A DNA stretch of 64,000 nt. Source: Emticicia sp. CRIBPO (lineage in GTDB: Bacteria > Bacteroidota > Bacteroidia > Cytophagales > Spirosomataceae). A program made the translations under genes and the position numbers. The stretch is taken from the NCBI RefSeq assembly GCF_009905725.1, contig NZ_JAAAKV010000006.1:310001-374000 (forward strand). Reading direction: 5' to 3'. The notes beneath the pieces are model-generated. The model had not been told where the DNA came from. It saw only the letters and a program-made list of their open reading frames with translations, and ran no database searches. Positions 17,609-26,782 of the stretch are shown in pieces (within the stretch, counting starts at the first letter, position 1; each line of letters begins with the position of its first letter).

Positions 17609-18385
17609 ATGAAAAAAACAATTATTTACTCGTTCATTGCTTTATCAACTCTTATTTTTTCATGTAAGGAAGGGCCGGAAGGGCCGGTGGGTCCTGCCGG
17701 GCCTCAGGGAGCTAACGGTAAAGATGGGGCACAAGGAGCTGCGGGCACACCCGGGCAAGATGGAAAAGACGCCGAATCCAGTGTTAAATCTACCGGATGG
17801 ATGAAGCTCGACTTTACCGGCGGAGCAGCAAGTATATACAGTTATACTTCTAACGGCAGCATTTATCAGACTTACGTTTCTCTAAAACTGAAGAGCACCG
17901 TGCAGCCCTTGTTCACTAAAGACATTATTGACAACGGGGTTATCATATATTACATCAGGTATAATACGATGGAGTATGACAATTCTCTGGCAGGATATAA
18001 CCTGGTGAAAACCATCAGTGGTGGTAGTGCTTACCTGGGAGCTAGTAGTTACTTTAAAATAGATGGAAGAACTACTGATAATAGTAACGATTTTGCTAGC
18101 GTGACCTTAAGTCTGAATGGAAACATCAGGGAAAACTACTGGGATCCAAATGTTTATTTTAACTCGCCTTATCAAACCAATTATGTAAATGGGAGTGCCA
18201 GCTCATACTCTACGACAGCTCCTGAGCTTCTGAATAAACCCTTATCTTTCTACAGGGAGCTTGTGGCCAAACATCAACCTGAAATACGGATAGTTACAAT
18301 AAAAGGGGCCGTGGGAGCCAGAATGAAAAACATTGATTTTACCAACTACGAACTGGTGAAAGCTACTTTTAACCTGGAAGACTAA
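17609..18385 (+). CDS. Collagen-like lipoprotein, copy 2
   Basis: 258 residues, same length and layout as copy 1, 178 bp downstream. The signal peptide, Cys19, eleven Gly-X-Y triplets and the C-terminal block ('SFYRELVAKHQPEIRIVTIK', 'VGARMKNIDF') are highly similar, while the middle part (about 75-175) has diverged. The pair is a clear tandem duplication. Rapid change between a fixed stalk and a fixed tail would fit surface variation. A strong hairpin follows the stop codon. Confidence 0.85.
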   Translation: MKKTIIYSFIALSTLIFSCKEGPEGPVGPAGPQGANGKDGAQGAAGTPGQDGKDAESSVKSTGWMKLDFTGGAASIYSYTSNGSIYQTYVSLKLKSTVQPLFTKDIIDNGVIIYYIRYNTMEYDNSLAGYNLVKTISGGSAYLGASSYFKIDGRTTDNSNDFASVTLSLNGNIRENYWDPNVYFNSPYQTNYVNGSASSYSTTAPELLNKPLSFYRELVAKHQPEIRIVTIKGAVGARMKNIDFTNYELVKATFNLED

Positions 18386-18388
18386 GTC

Positions 18389-18428
18389 TTTGAAGCCAGA
18401 GCAGGACAGATACTGCTCTGGCTTCAAA
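18389..18428 (+). terminator. Perfect 16-bp hairpin after the collagen-like genes
   Basis: TTTGAAGCCAGAGCAG (18389-18404) and CTGCTCTGGCTTCAAA (18413-18428) pair without mismatch around an 8-base loop, starting 4 bases after the stop codon. There is no U-tract, but position and strength argue for transcription termination or mRNA end protection. Confidence 0.7.
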
Positions 18429-18506
18429 TACACCGGATCATTTTACGTCCCATGCCTTAAACACAACAATTTCCCGAACTATTTCTTTAAAAACTCCAAT
18501 ACCCCG

Positions 18507-18514
18507 TACCTTTG
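18507..18514 (+). promoter_or_regulatory. Candidate -7 box overlapping the helicase start
   Basis: TACCTTTG ends only 3 bases before the ATG at 18518. If it is a real -7 element, the transcript would be leaderless or would start inside the gene. Confidence 0.35.
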
Positions 18515-18517
18515 CAC

Positions 18518-20419
18518 ATGCATTATTTTAAACAACTGCTTGAGCTGCTCAGGATTGAGAGGGAGGAAGACAGAAATCAGTACAGAAAATTAACAGAATC
18601 ATCGTCGGTTTCGGAGCGGAGGGCCAACGGGCTCACCTGGTATCCGATTGCTATCAGAGGCTCTGAAATGAGCCGGGGGGATTATATTACTGTTGAAGTG
18701 GAACGCACCACCCACCAGGACATTTCGCATCAGTTCCGCTTTGGTATGCCGGCGGTTTTGTTCAGCAATCATGAACCTAAAACAGACCGTGTCGAGGGAA
18801 TCATTAACTATACAGGCGGCAACCGCCTCAAGATCACCCTCAGAACAGACGAGCTACCTGAGTGGTCAAGAGACGGGAAACTGGGCGTCGATCTGCTTTT
18901 TGATGACAACAGTTATGATGAAATGCAGGAAGCCCTTAAACTGGCTATCTCCATCAAGGATTCACCGGAAGGGCGTTTGATTGAGATACTCACAGGAGAA
19001 AAATCACCGTCATTTCATACAGATGTTCCTGTGGTGAATATCCCCGGGTTAAACCCTTCTCAGCAAAAAGCAGTTAATAATATTCTGGCAGCCAATGAAC
19101 TGGCTATTGTTCACGGCCCTCCCGGCACCGGAAAAACCACTACGCTGGTTCAGGCCATCAAAGCCCTGGCAAACAGGGATCATAAGCAGATACTGGTAGT
19201 AGCTCCCAGCAATACGGCCGTTGATCTGTTAAGCGAAAAACTGGCAGAGGAAGGCCTGAATGTACTCCGCGTCGGCAATCCGGCCAGGGTTTCAGAAAGA
19301 CTGATGAGCCTGACACTCGACAGTAAAATGACGGACCATCCATACACCAAAGAGATCAAAAAGCTGAAAAAGCAGGCCCAGGAATACAAAAGTATGGCCC
19401 ACAAATACAAGCGAAACTTTGGTAAAGCCGAACGTGACCAACGCAAAGCCTTGTTTGACGAGGCCCACAAGATCATGAAAGAAGTGGGTAATTCGGAACA
19501 ATACATCATTGACGATATACTGACCAAAACCCATGTGGTTACCGCCACCCTTGTCGGCTCAAATCATTACACTGTCAGGGCATTACAATATCATACGGTG
19601 GTCATTGATGAAGCCGGACAGGCCCTGGAGCCCGCCTGCTGGATTCCCATATTGAAAGCAAAAAAGGTAGTGCTGGCCGGTGACCACCTGCAGCTGTCGC
19701 CTACTATCAAATCTGAAGAAGCAGCCAAAAAAGGCTTAAGTACCACTTTGCTCGAAAAATGTGTAGCTGCACATCCTGAAGCAGTGACGCTGCTCGAAGA
19801 ACAATACCGTATGCACGAAGCCATCCAGGGGTATTCTTCTAAAGTGTTTTATAAAGACAGGCTCAAAGCCCATGCTTCTGTGGCTAAACACTTACTGTTT
19901 GACAACGACGCTCCTTTACATTTTATCGATACCGCCGGTTGCGGTTTCGATGAAAAACTAGACGGAACCAGCAGCACCAATCCTGAAGAAGCGGCTTTTC
20001 TGGTGAAGCAGTTAATAAAAATAACTACTGAATTAGACCATTATTATGCCAGGGAGTATTTCCCGACCGTAGCTGTCATATCTCCTTACAAGCAACAGGT
20101 CAATATACTAAGAGAACTGGTCGACGCTTCCTTCGATCTGAGAAATTATCAAAATTCAATCTCGGTCAATACCATCGACAGCTTCCAGGGTCAGGAAAGA
20201 GACATTGTTTTTATAAGTATGACCAGAAGCAATGACAAGGGAGAGATCGGCTTTTTGCAGGATATAAGAAGAATGAATGTGGCGATGACAAGGGCCAGAA
20301 AAAAACTGGTGATTGTGGGTGACAGTGCCACCCTGGCTACTTTTCCGTTCTATGCCGGGTTTATCGAATACGCCGAAGCTTTGGAGGCGTATCAGAGTGC
20401 GTGGGAGTTGATGGATTAG
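18518..20419 (+). CDS. Superfamily 1 DNA/RNA helicase, IGHMBP2 (SMUBP-2)-like
   Basis: 633 residues from the ATG at 18518 ('MHYFKQLLELLRIEREEDR'); an in-frame TTG six bases earlier is less likely. After an N-terminal OB-like domain the helicase motifs appear in order: Walker A 'GPPGTGKTTT' (about residue 200), 'DEAGQALEP' (motif II, about 365), 'GDHLQLSPT' (III), 'EEQYRMHEAI' (IV), 'TIDSFQGQERDIVF' (V) and 'NVAMTRARKKLVIVGD' (VI). This is the Upf1/IGHMBP2 family of ATP-dependent 5'-3' helicases. Bacterial members probably act in nucleic-acid repair or RNA metabolism; the exact role is not known. A deformylase-like gene follows 64 bp later. Confidence 0.93.
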   Translation: MHYFKQLLELLRIEREEDRNQYRKLTESSSVSERRANGLTWYPIAIRGSEMSRGDYITVEVERTTHQDISHQFRFGMPAVLFSNHEPKTDRVEGIINYTGGNRLKITLRTDELPEWSRDGKLGVDLLFDDNSYDEMQEALKLAISIKDSPEGRLIEILTGEKSPSFHTDVPVVNIPGLNPSQQKAVNNILAANELAIVHGPPGTGKTTTLVQAIKALANRDHKQILVVAPSNTAVDLLSEKLAEEGLNVLRVGNPARVSERLMSLTLDSKMTDHPYTKEIKKLKKQAQEYKSMAHKYKRNFGKAERDQRKALFDEAHKIMKEVGNSEQYIIDDILTKTHVVTATLVGSNHYTVRALQYHTVVIDEAGQALEPACWIPILKAKKVVLAGDHLQLSPTIKSEEAAKKGLSTTLLEKCVAAHPEAVTLLEEQYRMHEAIQGYSSKVFYKDRLKAHASVAKHLLFDNDAPLHFIDTAGCGFDEKLDGTSSTNPEEAAFLVKQLIKITTELDHYYAREYFPTVAVISPYKQQVNILRELVDASFDLRNYQNSISVNTIDSFQGQERDIVFISMTRSNDKGEIGFLQDIRRMNVAMTRARKKLVIVGDSATLATFPFYAGFIEYAEALEAYQSAWELMD

Positions 20420-20483
20420 ATTTCCGGAGAAAGGACAATGGAGAAAGAAAAAAGGAATATAAATTACTCCTCTACAATAACAA

Positions 20484-20978
20484 ATGATGAAAACACTTGA
20501 TGATTTACTTCTTCTGGGCGACCCGAGGCTTTATTCGGTGTGTGAGCCGGTACTGGAATCTGAATTACCCCTGGTCAAAAACTGGGTGGCTGACCTCCAC
20601 AATGTCATGCAGGAAATCAGGGATAAATATCAGTTCGGACGGGCGATCGCTGCTCCACAACTCGGCATCATGAAACGTCTGATTTATATGAACATTGATA
20701 AGCCGGTGGTGTTCATTAACCCTGAACTGACAGATTTAAGCGGCGAAATGTTTGAGCTTTGGGATGATTGTATGAGTTTCCCCAACCTGCTGGTGAAAGT
20801 GAGTCGTCATAAATCATTGACCATACACTACCTGGATGAAAACTGGACGCCACAGGAATGGGCAATAGAAGGTGATTTATCAGAACTTTTACAACATGAG
20901 TACGACCATCTTGATGGTATTTTATGTACCATGCGGGCCATTGATCAACATTCTTTTAAATGGAGGCCCACACCTTAA
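20484..20978 (+). CDS. Peptide deformylase family protein, divergent
   Basis: 164 residues. The three deformylase motifs are present but altered: 'GRAIAAPQLGI' (about 53; usual GxGxAAPQ), 'WDDCMSFPN' (about 94; usual EGCLS) and a fully canonical 'LLQHEYDHLDGIL' with the HExxH zinc site (about 135). The Cys and both His metal ligands are kept, so it may bind metal and be active. True peptide deformylase removes the formyl group from new proteins; the altered EGCLS loop suggests a second paralogue with another substrate. The housekeeping copy, normally beside fmt or a ruvX-like gene, is not in this window. Confidence 0.85.
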   Translation: MMKTLDDLLLLGDPRLYSVCEPVLESELPLVKNWVADLHNVMQEIRDKYQFGRAIAAPQLGIMKRLIYMNIDKPVVFINPELTDLSGEMFELWDDCMSFPNLLVKVSRHKSLTIHYLDENWTPQEWAIEGDLSELLQHEYDHLDGILCTMRAIDQHSFKWRPTP

Positions 20979-21073
20979 TCATCCACTAAACCTCCGCATT
21001 CCGACATTGAAGTTTGATTATAAGCTGATGATGAGTATTTTTACTATTATTCAACCGTCATCCTATAAAACTC

Positions 21074-23605
21074 ATGCTCAGGAAGTACCTCTTCTTTGTC
21101 TTTCTATTGTCCGGAATATCCGGAAACGTTCGGGCACAAAATACAGCCAAACCCTGGGCTTACTGGTGGTGGCCGGGGAGTGCTGTCAACAAACAGGATA
21201 TTCAAACCAACCTGAAATCTTACGCCAAAGCCGGATTCGGGGGCATGCACATCATTCCCATTTACGGCGTAAAAGGAGAAGAGGAAAAATTCATTTCATA
21301 CCTCAGCCCTCAATGGCTCGAAATACTGGACTATACTACCCAGGAAGCTAAAAAGCTGGGCCTGGGCATCGACATGTCTGTCGGCACAGGCTGGCCCTTT
21401 GGCGGGGCTCACGTGACGGAACAGGACGCGGCCAAAAACTTCAGGATAGTCCAAACCGGCGATCAGTACGACATTAAGGTAGCTCCTACCAGGCAAAAAG
21501 TAAAAAGGGCTGCTCCCGGCGGAGAAGGTTTTGTGGTAGACCACTTTGACAAAACGGCCCTGGATCACTATTTTAGGCCTTTTGAAGAGGCATTCTCAAA
21601 GAAAAACTATGGTGTAAGGGCATTTTATAATGACTCATATGAAGTGTACGGGGCCAACTGGACCGCCTTGTTTCCCGAAAAATTCAAGGCTTTCAGAGGG
21701 TACGATTTAATGCCCCACCTGAATGTACTTGCTAAAAACACGGCCGACACAGACCTTGAAAAGAGAATCTGGTCTGACTATCATGAAACCATCTCAGATC
21801 TTTTGTATGAGAATTTCACAAAGTCTTATGTGGCATTTGGTCATAAATTCAACAAACCTGTCCGGAACGAATCACACGGCTCGCCGGCCAACATCCTAGA
21901 CCTTTATGCCCTGTCTGATATCCCTGAAAGTGAGTTTTTCGGATCAAAGCCCTACAACATCCCGCTTTACAGACAAGACCCTGACTACCAGGAGTCACGA
22001 TTTGGAATGCCGGATGCTTCAGTGCTCAAACTGGCCAGTTCACCGGCTCATATTACCGGCAAAAAACTGGTTTCTTCCGAAACTTCCACCTGGCTGGGAA
22101 ACCATTTCAAAGTTGCTCTTTCGCAAATCAAACCTTTAATTGACGAATCGCTGACAGGAGGCATCAACCATATTTTCTATCACGGCCTGACCTATTCGCC
22201 ACCCGCAGAGCCGTTCCCCGGCTGGTTATTTTACGCGTCTACAAATTACAATCAAAACAGTCACTTTTATGAGGCCCTGCCTCACTTGAACGGATACATT
22301 GAGCGTTGCCAGGACCTGCTTCAGAAATCGGTTTCTGACAATGATGTCCTGCTCTATTTTCCTATTTATGATTTATGGCATACGGCCAGTAAAAAAGAAA
22401 AAATACACCTGATTGACGTCCATAATATCAAAAGCGGGGGCGTTTTTACTGAGATTTTCAGAAAAACCATTGACGAACTGAATAACCATGGCTATTCCTT
22501 CGATTTTGTATCCGACAAACAAATAGCCGCATCTGCCTTCAAAAACGGCAAAATCGCCACCGAAGGAGGGACGACCTACCAGACCATTGTGGTACCACCG
22601 ATTGATTATATTTCATTAAGCACCTTACAAAAGCTTCAGGAACTCCGGAAGAAAGGAGCAAAAATCATTTTTGCAGATCGGCTTCCCAAATTTGTCAACG
22701 GCTTTCATGACTGGGAAAAACGCCAGGCTGAGTTTGACAAAATCATCAGGGAATTCAAATCCGGCCCGCTTTCCGGCTTGAATCAAACCCTCAGAAACGC
22801 AGGCGTGCGTCAGGAAAAAATAGCAGAATCAGGCCTGAATTTTATCAGGCAGAAGACCCCAACGGGGCATATCTATTTTATCACGAATCAAAACACAAGA
22901 TTTAAAAGCGGCAAAATTACCCTGGCATCCACCGCAGCATCTGTCCGGTTCTTTAACCCGATGACAAAGGAAAGCGGCTTGGTTGATTTCAAAAAACTGC
23001 CTTCCGGTCTGGAAACCGACCTCAGTCTGGCCCCCGGAGAAAGTATTTTTATAGAAACCTTCTCTAAAAAACAAACCGGCCCGGCTTGGAAAACATTCTC
23101 GCCCGCCAAGGACCTGCCACTTTCAGGCAACTGGAAAGTAGATTTTATCAAAGGCGAGCCGTTTATTCCAAAAAGCTTTGAAACCAAAACTCTGGGTTCA
23201 TGGACGGATTCACAGGATACCCTGGCAGGATATTTCAGCGGCAAAGCCAGATACTCGCTTAATTTCAGTGTCGAAGAAGCCATGATCGGGAAAAGAGCCG
23301 AAATAGACCTGGGAGACGTGAGAGAGACCGCCCTCGTTAAAATCAACGGCAAAGAAATCGGCTCTGCCTGGGCCATTCCTTTTAAAGTACAGATTCCGGC
23401 GGGATTATTAAAGAAGAACAACCTGGTGGAAATAGAAGTGACCAACCTCTCTATCAACAGAGTGAGGTACCTGGACAAAAAAGGAGTACCCTGGAAGAAA
23501 TTTTATGACATCAACATCGTCGATATTCAATACAAGCCATTTGATGCATCCGGCTGGATCCCGGTAGAGTCTGGTTTACTCGGGCCGGTTATCCTCCGTT
23601 TCTAA
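21074..23605 (+). CDS. GH106-type glycoside hydrolase (alpha-L-rhamnosidase-like)
   Basis: 843 residues with a signal peptide (about 1-21, '...SGNVRAQ'). The start of the mature protein, 'PWAYWWWPGSAVNKQDIQTN' and 'GFGGMHIIPIYGVKGEEEKF', is typical of GH106-like enzymes, as is 'GTGWPFGGAHVT' near 113. The catalytic TIM-barrel region runs to about 480. The last 150 residues hold a galactose-binding-like beta-sandwich ('KARYSLNFSVEE', 'GDVRETALVKINGKEIG') common in this family. It probably removes terminal rhamnose from plant or bacterial glycans in the periplasm or outside the cell; other specificities exist in the wider family. A strong terminator follows. Confidence 0.88.
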   Translation: MLRKYLFFVFLLSGISGNVRAQNTAKPWAYWWWPGSAVNKQDIQTNLKSYAKAGFGGMHIIPIYGVKGEEEKFISYLSPQWLEILDYTTQEAKKLGLGIDMSVGTGWPFGGAHVTEQDAAKNFRIVQTGDQYDIKVAPTRQKVKRAAPGGEGFVVDHFDKTALDHYFRPFEEAFSKKNYGVRAFYNDSYEVYGANWTALFPEKFKAFRGYDLMPHLNVLAKNTADTDLEKRIWSDYHETISDLLYENFTKSYVAFGHKFNKPVRNESHGSPANILDLYALSDIPESEFFGSKPYNIPLYRQDPDYQESRFGMPDASVLKLASSPAHITGKKLVSSETSTWLGNHFKVALSQIKPLIDESLTGGINHIFYHGLTYSPPAEPFPGWLFYASTNYNQNSHFYEALPHLNGYIERCQDLLQKSVSDNDVLLYFPIYDLWHTASKKEKIHLIDVHNIKSGGVFTEIFRKTIDELNNHGYSFDFVSDKQIAASAFKNGKIATEGGTTYQTIVVPPIDYISLSTLQKLQELRKKGAKIIFADRLPKFVNGFHDWEKRQAEFDKIIREFKSGPLSGLNQTLRNAGVRQEKIAESGLNFIRQKTPTGHIYFITNQNTRFKSGKITLASTAASVRFFNPMTKESGLVDFKKLPSGLETDLSLAPGESIFIETFSKKQTGPAWKTFSPAKDLPLSGNWKVDFIKGEPFIPKSFETKTLGSWTDSQDTLAGYFSGKARYSLNFSVEEAMIGKRAEIDLGDVRETALVKINGKEIGSAWAIPFKVQIPAGLLKKNNLVEIEVTNLSINRVRYLDKKGVPWKKFYDINIVDIQYKPFDASGWIPVESGLLGPVILRF

Positions 23606-23608
23606 AAC

Positions 23609-23638
23609 AAAAAGGCAGACCCGCGGGTCTGCCTTTTT
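23609..23638. terminator. Bidirectional terminator between convergent genes
   Basis: A 30-base perfect palindrome, AAAAAGGCAGACCCG and its mirror CGGGTCTGCCTTTTT, directly after the glycoside hydrolase stop and 21 bp before the stop of the convergent response-regulator gene. It has a U-tract on both strands. Confidence 0.93.
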
Positions 23639-23659
23639 CATATCATGGCTGTCTTCTGA

Positions 23660-24823
23660 TTATAATCCGAGTCCTGCGTAAAGTTTAACATCGTCGACCG
23701 AGATCACATCTCCGCACATGATCACCAGACGCTCCACGACATTGCGAAGTTCACGGACATTACCTGTCCACGGGAAATTCTTCATGTGCTCCATCGCTTC
23801 GTCAGAGAAGGTCTTAATCTGATCACCGTATTCTTCAGAGATATCCTGCAGGAATTTATCACACAGAAGCGGAATATCATTTTTTCTTTCAGACAAGGGC
23901 GGCACGTAGATCGGTATCACGTTCAGCCTGTGGTATAAATCCTCTCTGAAGTTACCTTCCGCTATTTCCTTCCTCAGGTCTTTGTTGGTAGCAGCAATGA
24001 TCCTGACATTGATCTTGATCTCTTTTTCGCCCCCCACACGGGTAATCTTACTTTCCTGCAAAGCTCTCAATACTTTAGCTTGTGCCGAAAGGCTCATATC
24101 ACCGATTTCATCCAGGAACAATGTACCCTGGTCAGCCTGTTCAAATTTACCTATACGTTGTTTGATGGCTGATGTAAAAGCTCCTTTTTCGTGACCGAAA
24201 AGTTCACTCTCTATCAGTTCAGAAGGAATGGCGGCACAGTTGACCTCCACCAAAGGCTTTTTCAGACGGTTGCTTTTTTCGTGTATCTGCTTGGCTACCA
24301 TCTCTTTACCTGACCCGTTAGGACCGGTCACCAACACCCTGGCTTCCGTAGGAGCCACGCGGTCAATGGTTTCTTTCACTTTATTGATCAGAGAAGACTC
24401 CCCTACAATCTCATTCAGTTTATACACCCTTTTTTTCAGGGTCTTTATGACTTCTATATCGTTGCTCTTTTCAATAGCATTTCTTACTGTTACCAGCAAA
24501 CGATTCAGATCCGGTGGCTTGGTAATAAAATCAAAGGCTCCTCTTTTGGTGGCTTCAACGGCATTTTCAACATTTCCAAAAGCTGAAACCATGACAAACT
24601 GAGTGTAAACGCCTTCTTCCTTAGCTCTTAGTAAAACATCGAGCCCATCCATTTTGGGCATCTTAATATCACATAAAGCAACATCATATGGACTTTGTAA
24701 AACCATGTCAAGTCCTTCCTGACCATCTTTTGCTTCGTCTACTTCATATCCTTCGTATTCAAGTATGTCTCTCAGAGCATCCCGGATAGATTTTTCGTCA
24801 TCAATTACAAGAATTTTAGCCAT
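23660..24823 (-). CDS. Sigma-54-type AAA+ response regulator lacking a DNA-binding domain
   Basis: 387 residues. The receiver domain (1-120) has the phosphoacceptor Asp52 ('VALCDIKMPKMDG'). The AAA+ domain (about 140-375) has Walker A 'GPNGSGKEMVAK', Walker B 'GTLFLDEIGDMS', the sensor/R-finger region 'FREDLYHRLNVIPI' and 'WTGNVRELRNVVERL'. The sigma-54 contact loop reads GAFTSA in place of GAFTGA. The protein stops right after the AAA+ lid ('YAGLGL'); the C-terminal Fis-type HTH usual for NtrC proteins (total about 450) is missing. It may activate sigma-54 holoenzyme from solution or act with a partner. No sensor kinase is next to it. Confidence 0.92.
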   Translation of the reverse strand: MAKILVIDDEKSIRDALRDILEYEGYEVDEAKDGQEGLDMVLQSPYDVALCDIKMPKMDGLDVLLRAKEEGVYTQFVMVSAFGNVENAVEATKRGAFDFITKPPDLNRLLVTVRNAIEKSNDIEVIKTLKKRVYKLNEIVGESSLINKVKETIDRVAPTEARVLVTGPNGSGKEMVAKQIHEKSNRLKKPLVEVNCAAIPSELIESELFGHEKGAFTSAIKQRIGKFEQADQGTLFLDEIGDMSLSAQAKVLRALQESKITRVGGEKEIKINVRIIAATNKDLRKEIAEGNFREDLYHRLNVIPIYVPPLSERKNDIPLLCDKFLQDISEEYGDQIKTFSDEAMEHMKNFPWTGNVRELRNVVERLVIMCGDVISVDDVKLYAGLGL

Positions 24824-25030
24824 CGGGGGGTGTTATAAAAGGTTAATTTTCAAGGTACGGCTTTATTGTTTTTGTACGCCACGCAATAAGGAGGCAATTT
24901 AGTCAAAACTTTTAAACATGCCTAAACCATATCAAAAAAATACTCAAAGGGATGGGTTTAGTACAGTATTACGAAGTTGAATACCCTGAAATAAAAAAAA
25001 TATTAAACAATGGCCGTCGCTCATTTGTAT

Positions 25031-25038
25031 TAATTTTG
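25031..25038 (+). promoter_or_regulatory. Candidate -7 box for the desaturase gene
   Basis: TAATTTTG matches TAnnTTTG 32 bases before the ATG at 25071. No -33 TTTG at the right spacing was found. Confidence 0.4.
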
Positions 25039-25070
25039 TCAATCAAATCAGACCGTTTGTAAACACCCGA

Positions 25071-26540
25071 ATGAAGCATAAAAAAGTGGCTGTTATTGGT
25101 GCCGGTATCGGCGGACTTGCCGTAGCCATCCGGCTTCGTCATAAAAATTATGACGTGGAGGTTTATGAAGCCAACGCATATCCGGGCGGGAAACTGACCG
25201 CTTTCTCTCAATCAGGATTCCGGTTTGATGCCGGCCCTTCTCTTTTTACTTTGCCCCGCCTCGTAGACGAATTGTTTGAATTGTCCGGTAAAGACCCACG
25301 GGATTACTTTGAATACATCAGACTGGATGAAATCTGCCGTTATTTCTGGGAAGACGGCACAGAACTTATTGTTCCTGCCGACGTACAGGAATTTGCCAGG
25401 GAAGCAGAGAAAACTCTTGGAGAGCCTGCAGAAAATATCAGTCGGTACCTTTCTCAAAGCCGTTTGAAATATGAAGTCCTGAGCGGCTTATTCCTCGAAG
25501 ATTCTTTACACAAATTTTCAACCTGGTTATCAGCCAAAGCCTTCAAGGGCTACCTGAACCTGCCAAAAATGGGCATTTTCGGCACTTTAAACGAGGCCAA
25601 CGAAAAAGCTTTTAAAACATCAAAGGCGGTCCAGATGTTTAACCGCTATGCCACTTACAACGGCTCAGACCCCTACCAGACGCCGGCCACCATGAGCATT
25701 ATTCCTCACCTGGAATACAACGTCGGGGCTTTCTTTCCCAAAAACGGAATGCATGACATTACCCAAAGTCTTTACAGGCTGGCCAAAGACCTGGGCGTCA
25801 GGTTTCATTTTAATGAAAAAGTTACTGAAATCATCGTTAAAGACGGGAAAGCCGACCGGATCAGAACTGAAAACGGTATTTCAGAGGCATTTGACGCCAT
25901 CGTCAGTAATATGGATGTTACTCCGACCTATCGAAAACTTTTACCCGGTCACCCACATCCTGACAGGATACTTGACCAGCCGAAAAGCGGCTCGGGGCTG
26001 ATATTTTACTGGGGCATTAAAAAAGAATTTAAAACCCTGGGGCTACATAACATCTTCTTCTCTGACGATTACAAAACAGAGTTTGAGTACCAGTTTAACA
26101 AAAAGGAAATTTACGATGATCCTACCATCTATCTCAACATCACCTCAAAGCACCAACCCACTGATGCCCCTGAAGGTTGTGAAAACTGGTTTATCCTGCT
26201 GAATGCCCCGGCCAACGATCGCCAGGACTGGCAGGCCATAACAGAAAAGGCCAGGAAAAATGTGATAGCCAAATTAAGCAGGATACTCCGGTGCGACATC
26301 AGCCCCCTGATCGTATCCGAAGAAATACTCGATCCGGTAATGATAGAACACAGAACATCCAGCGACCAGGGAGCATTGTATGGCAACAGCTCCAATAACA
26401 AGTTCGCGGCTTTTCTCCGTCATCCCAACTTTTCAAAAAATATCCGGAACCTCTACTTTGTCGGAGGCAGTGTGCATCCGGGAGGAGGCATTCCCCTGGC
26501 TTTGTCTTCTGCAAAAATCGCCGCAGACCTCATGGCATAA
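25071..26540 (+). CDS. CrtI-family carotenoid desaturase
   Basis: 489 residues. The FAD-binding Rossmann start 'VAVIGAGIGGLAVAIRL' with 'VEVYEANAYPGGKL', the middle 'PATMSIIPHLEYNVGAFFP' and the C-terminal signature 'NLYFVGGSVHPGGGIPLAL' identify the phytoene-desaturase superfamily. It introduces double bonds into a carotenoid at the membrane, using FAD. Motifs and stand-alone position fit either a phytoene desaturase (CrtI) or a 1-hydroxycarotenoid 3,4-desaturase (CrtD); without crtB or other carotenoid genes here I cannot decide. A pigmented organism is likely. Confidence 0.9.
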   Translation: MKHKKVAVIGAGIGGLAVAIRLRHKNYDVEVYEANAYPGGKLTAFSQSGFRFDAGPSLFTLPRLVDELFELSGKDPRDYFEYIRLDEICRYFWEDGTELIVPADVQEFAREAEKTLGEPAENISRYLSQSRLKYEVLSGLFLEDSLHKFSTWLSAKAFKGYLNLPKMGIFGTLNEANEKAFKTSKAVQMFNRYATYNGSDPYQTPATMSIIPHLEYNVGAFFPKNGMHDITQSLYRLAKDLGVRFHFNEKVTEIIVKDGKADRIRTENGISEAFDAIVSNMDVTPTYRKLLPGHPHPDRILDQPKSGSGLIFYWGIKKEFKTLGLHNIFFSDDYKTEFEYQFNKKEIYDDPTIYLNITSKHQPTDAPEGCENWFILLNAPANDRQDWQAITEKARKNVIAKLSRILRCDISPLIVSEEILDPVMIEHRTSSDQGALYGNSSNNKFAAFLRHPNFSKNIRNLYFVGGSVHPGGGIPLALSSAKIAADLMA

Positions 26541-26559
26541 TTTTTGTACAAAAAGCAGC

Positions 26560-26580
26560 TCTCAGAAATTACTTCTGAGA
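26560..26580 (+). terminator. Hairpin after the desaturase gene
   Basis: TCTCAGAA (26560-26567) pairs with TTCTGAGA (26573-26580), 20 bp after the stop codon. There is no clear U-tract, so the terminator call is tentative. Confidence 0.4.
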
Positions 26581-26782
26581 ATCAGCAAAATACGACTTCA
26601 AAAAATCTGTTTTTTGAAAATAAAAGCCAGTTATATAAATATTTGAAGTAAAAATATAATATAATAAATAGCTTTCTTCCATTTCTGAGGTTTATTTCAT
26701 CCCCTCTCTAAAACTTATTAAAACGGTACAATTGTTGCAATAATACTATTTGTTATTGAGTGAATTATTTATAAAATTAGAA

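Noticed and set aside
20872-21351. 159-codon frame across the deformylase and GH106 starts
   Set aside because: It overlaps both real genes in another frame and has no matching motif.
22888-23478. 196-codon frame opposite the GH106 enzyme
   Set aside because: It overlaps the clear beta-sandwich end of the hydrolase and has no family features.
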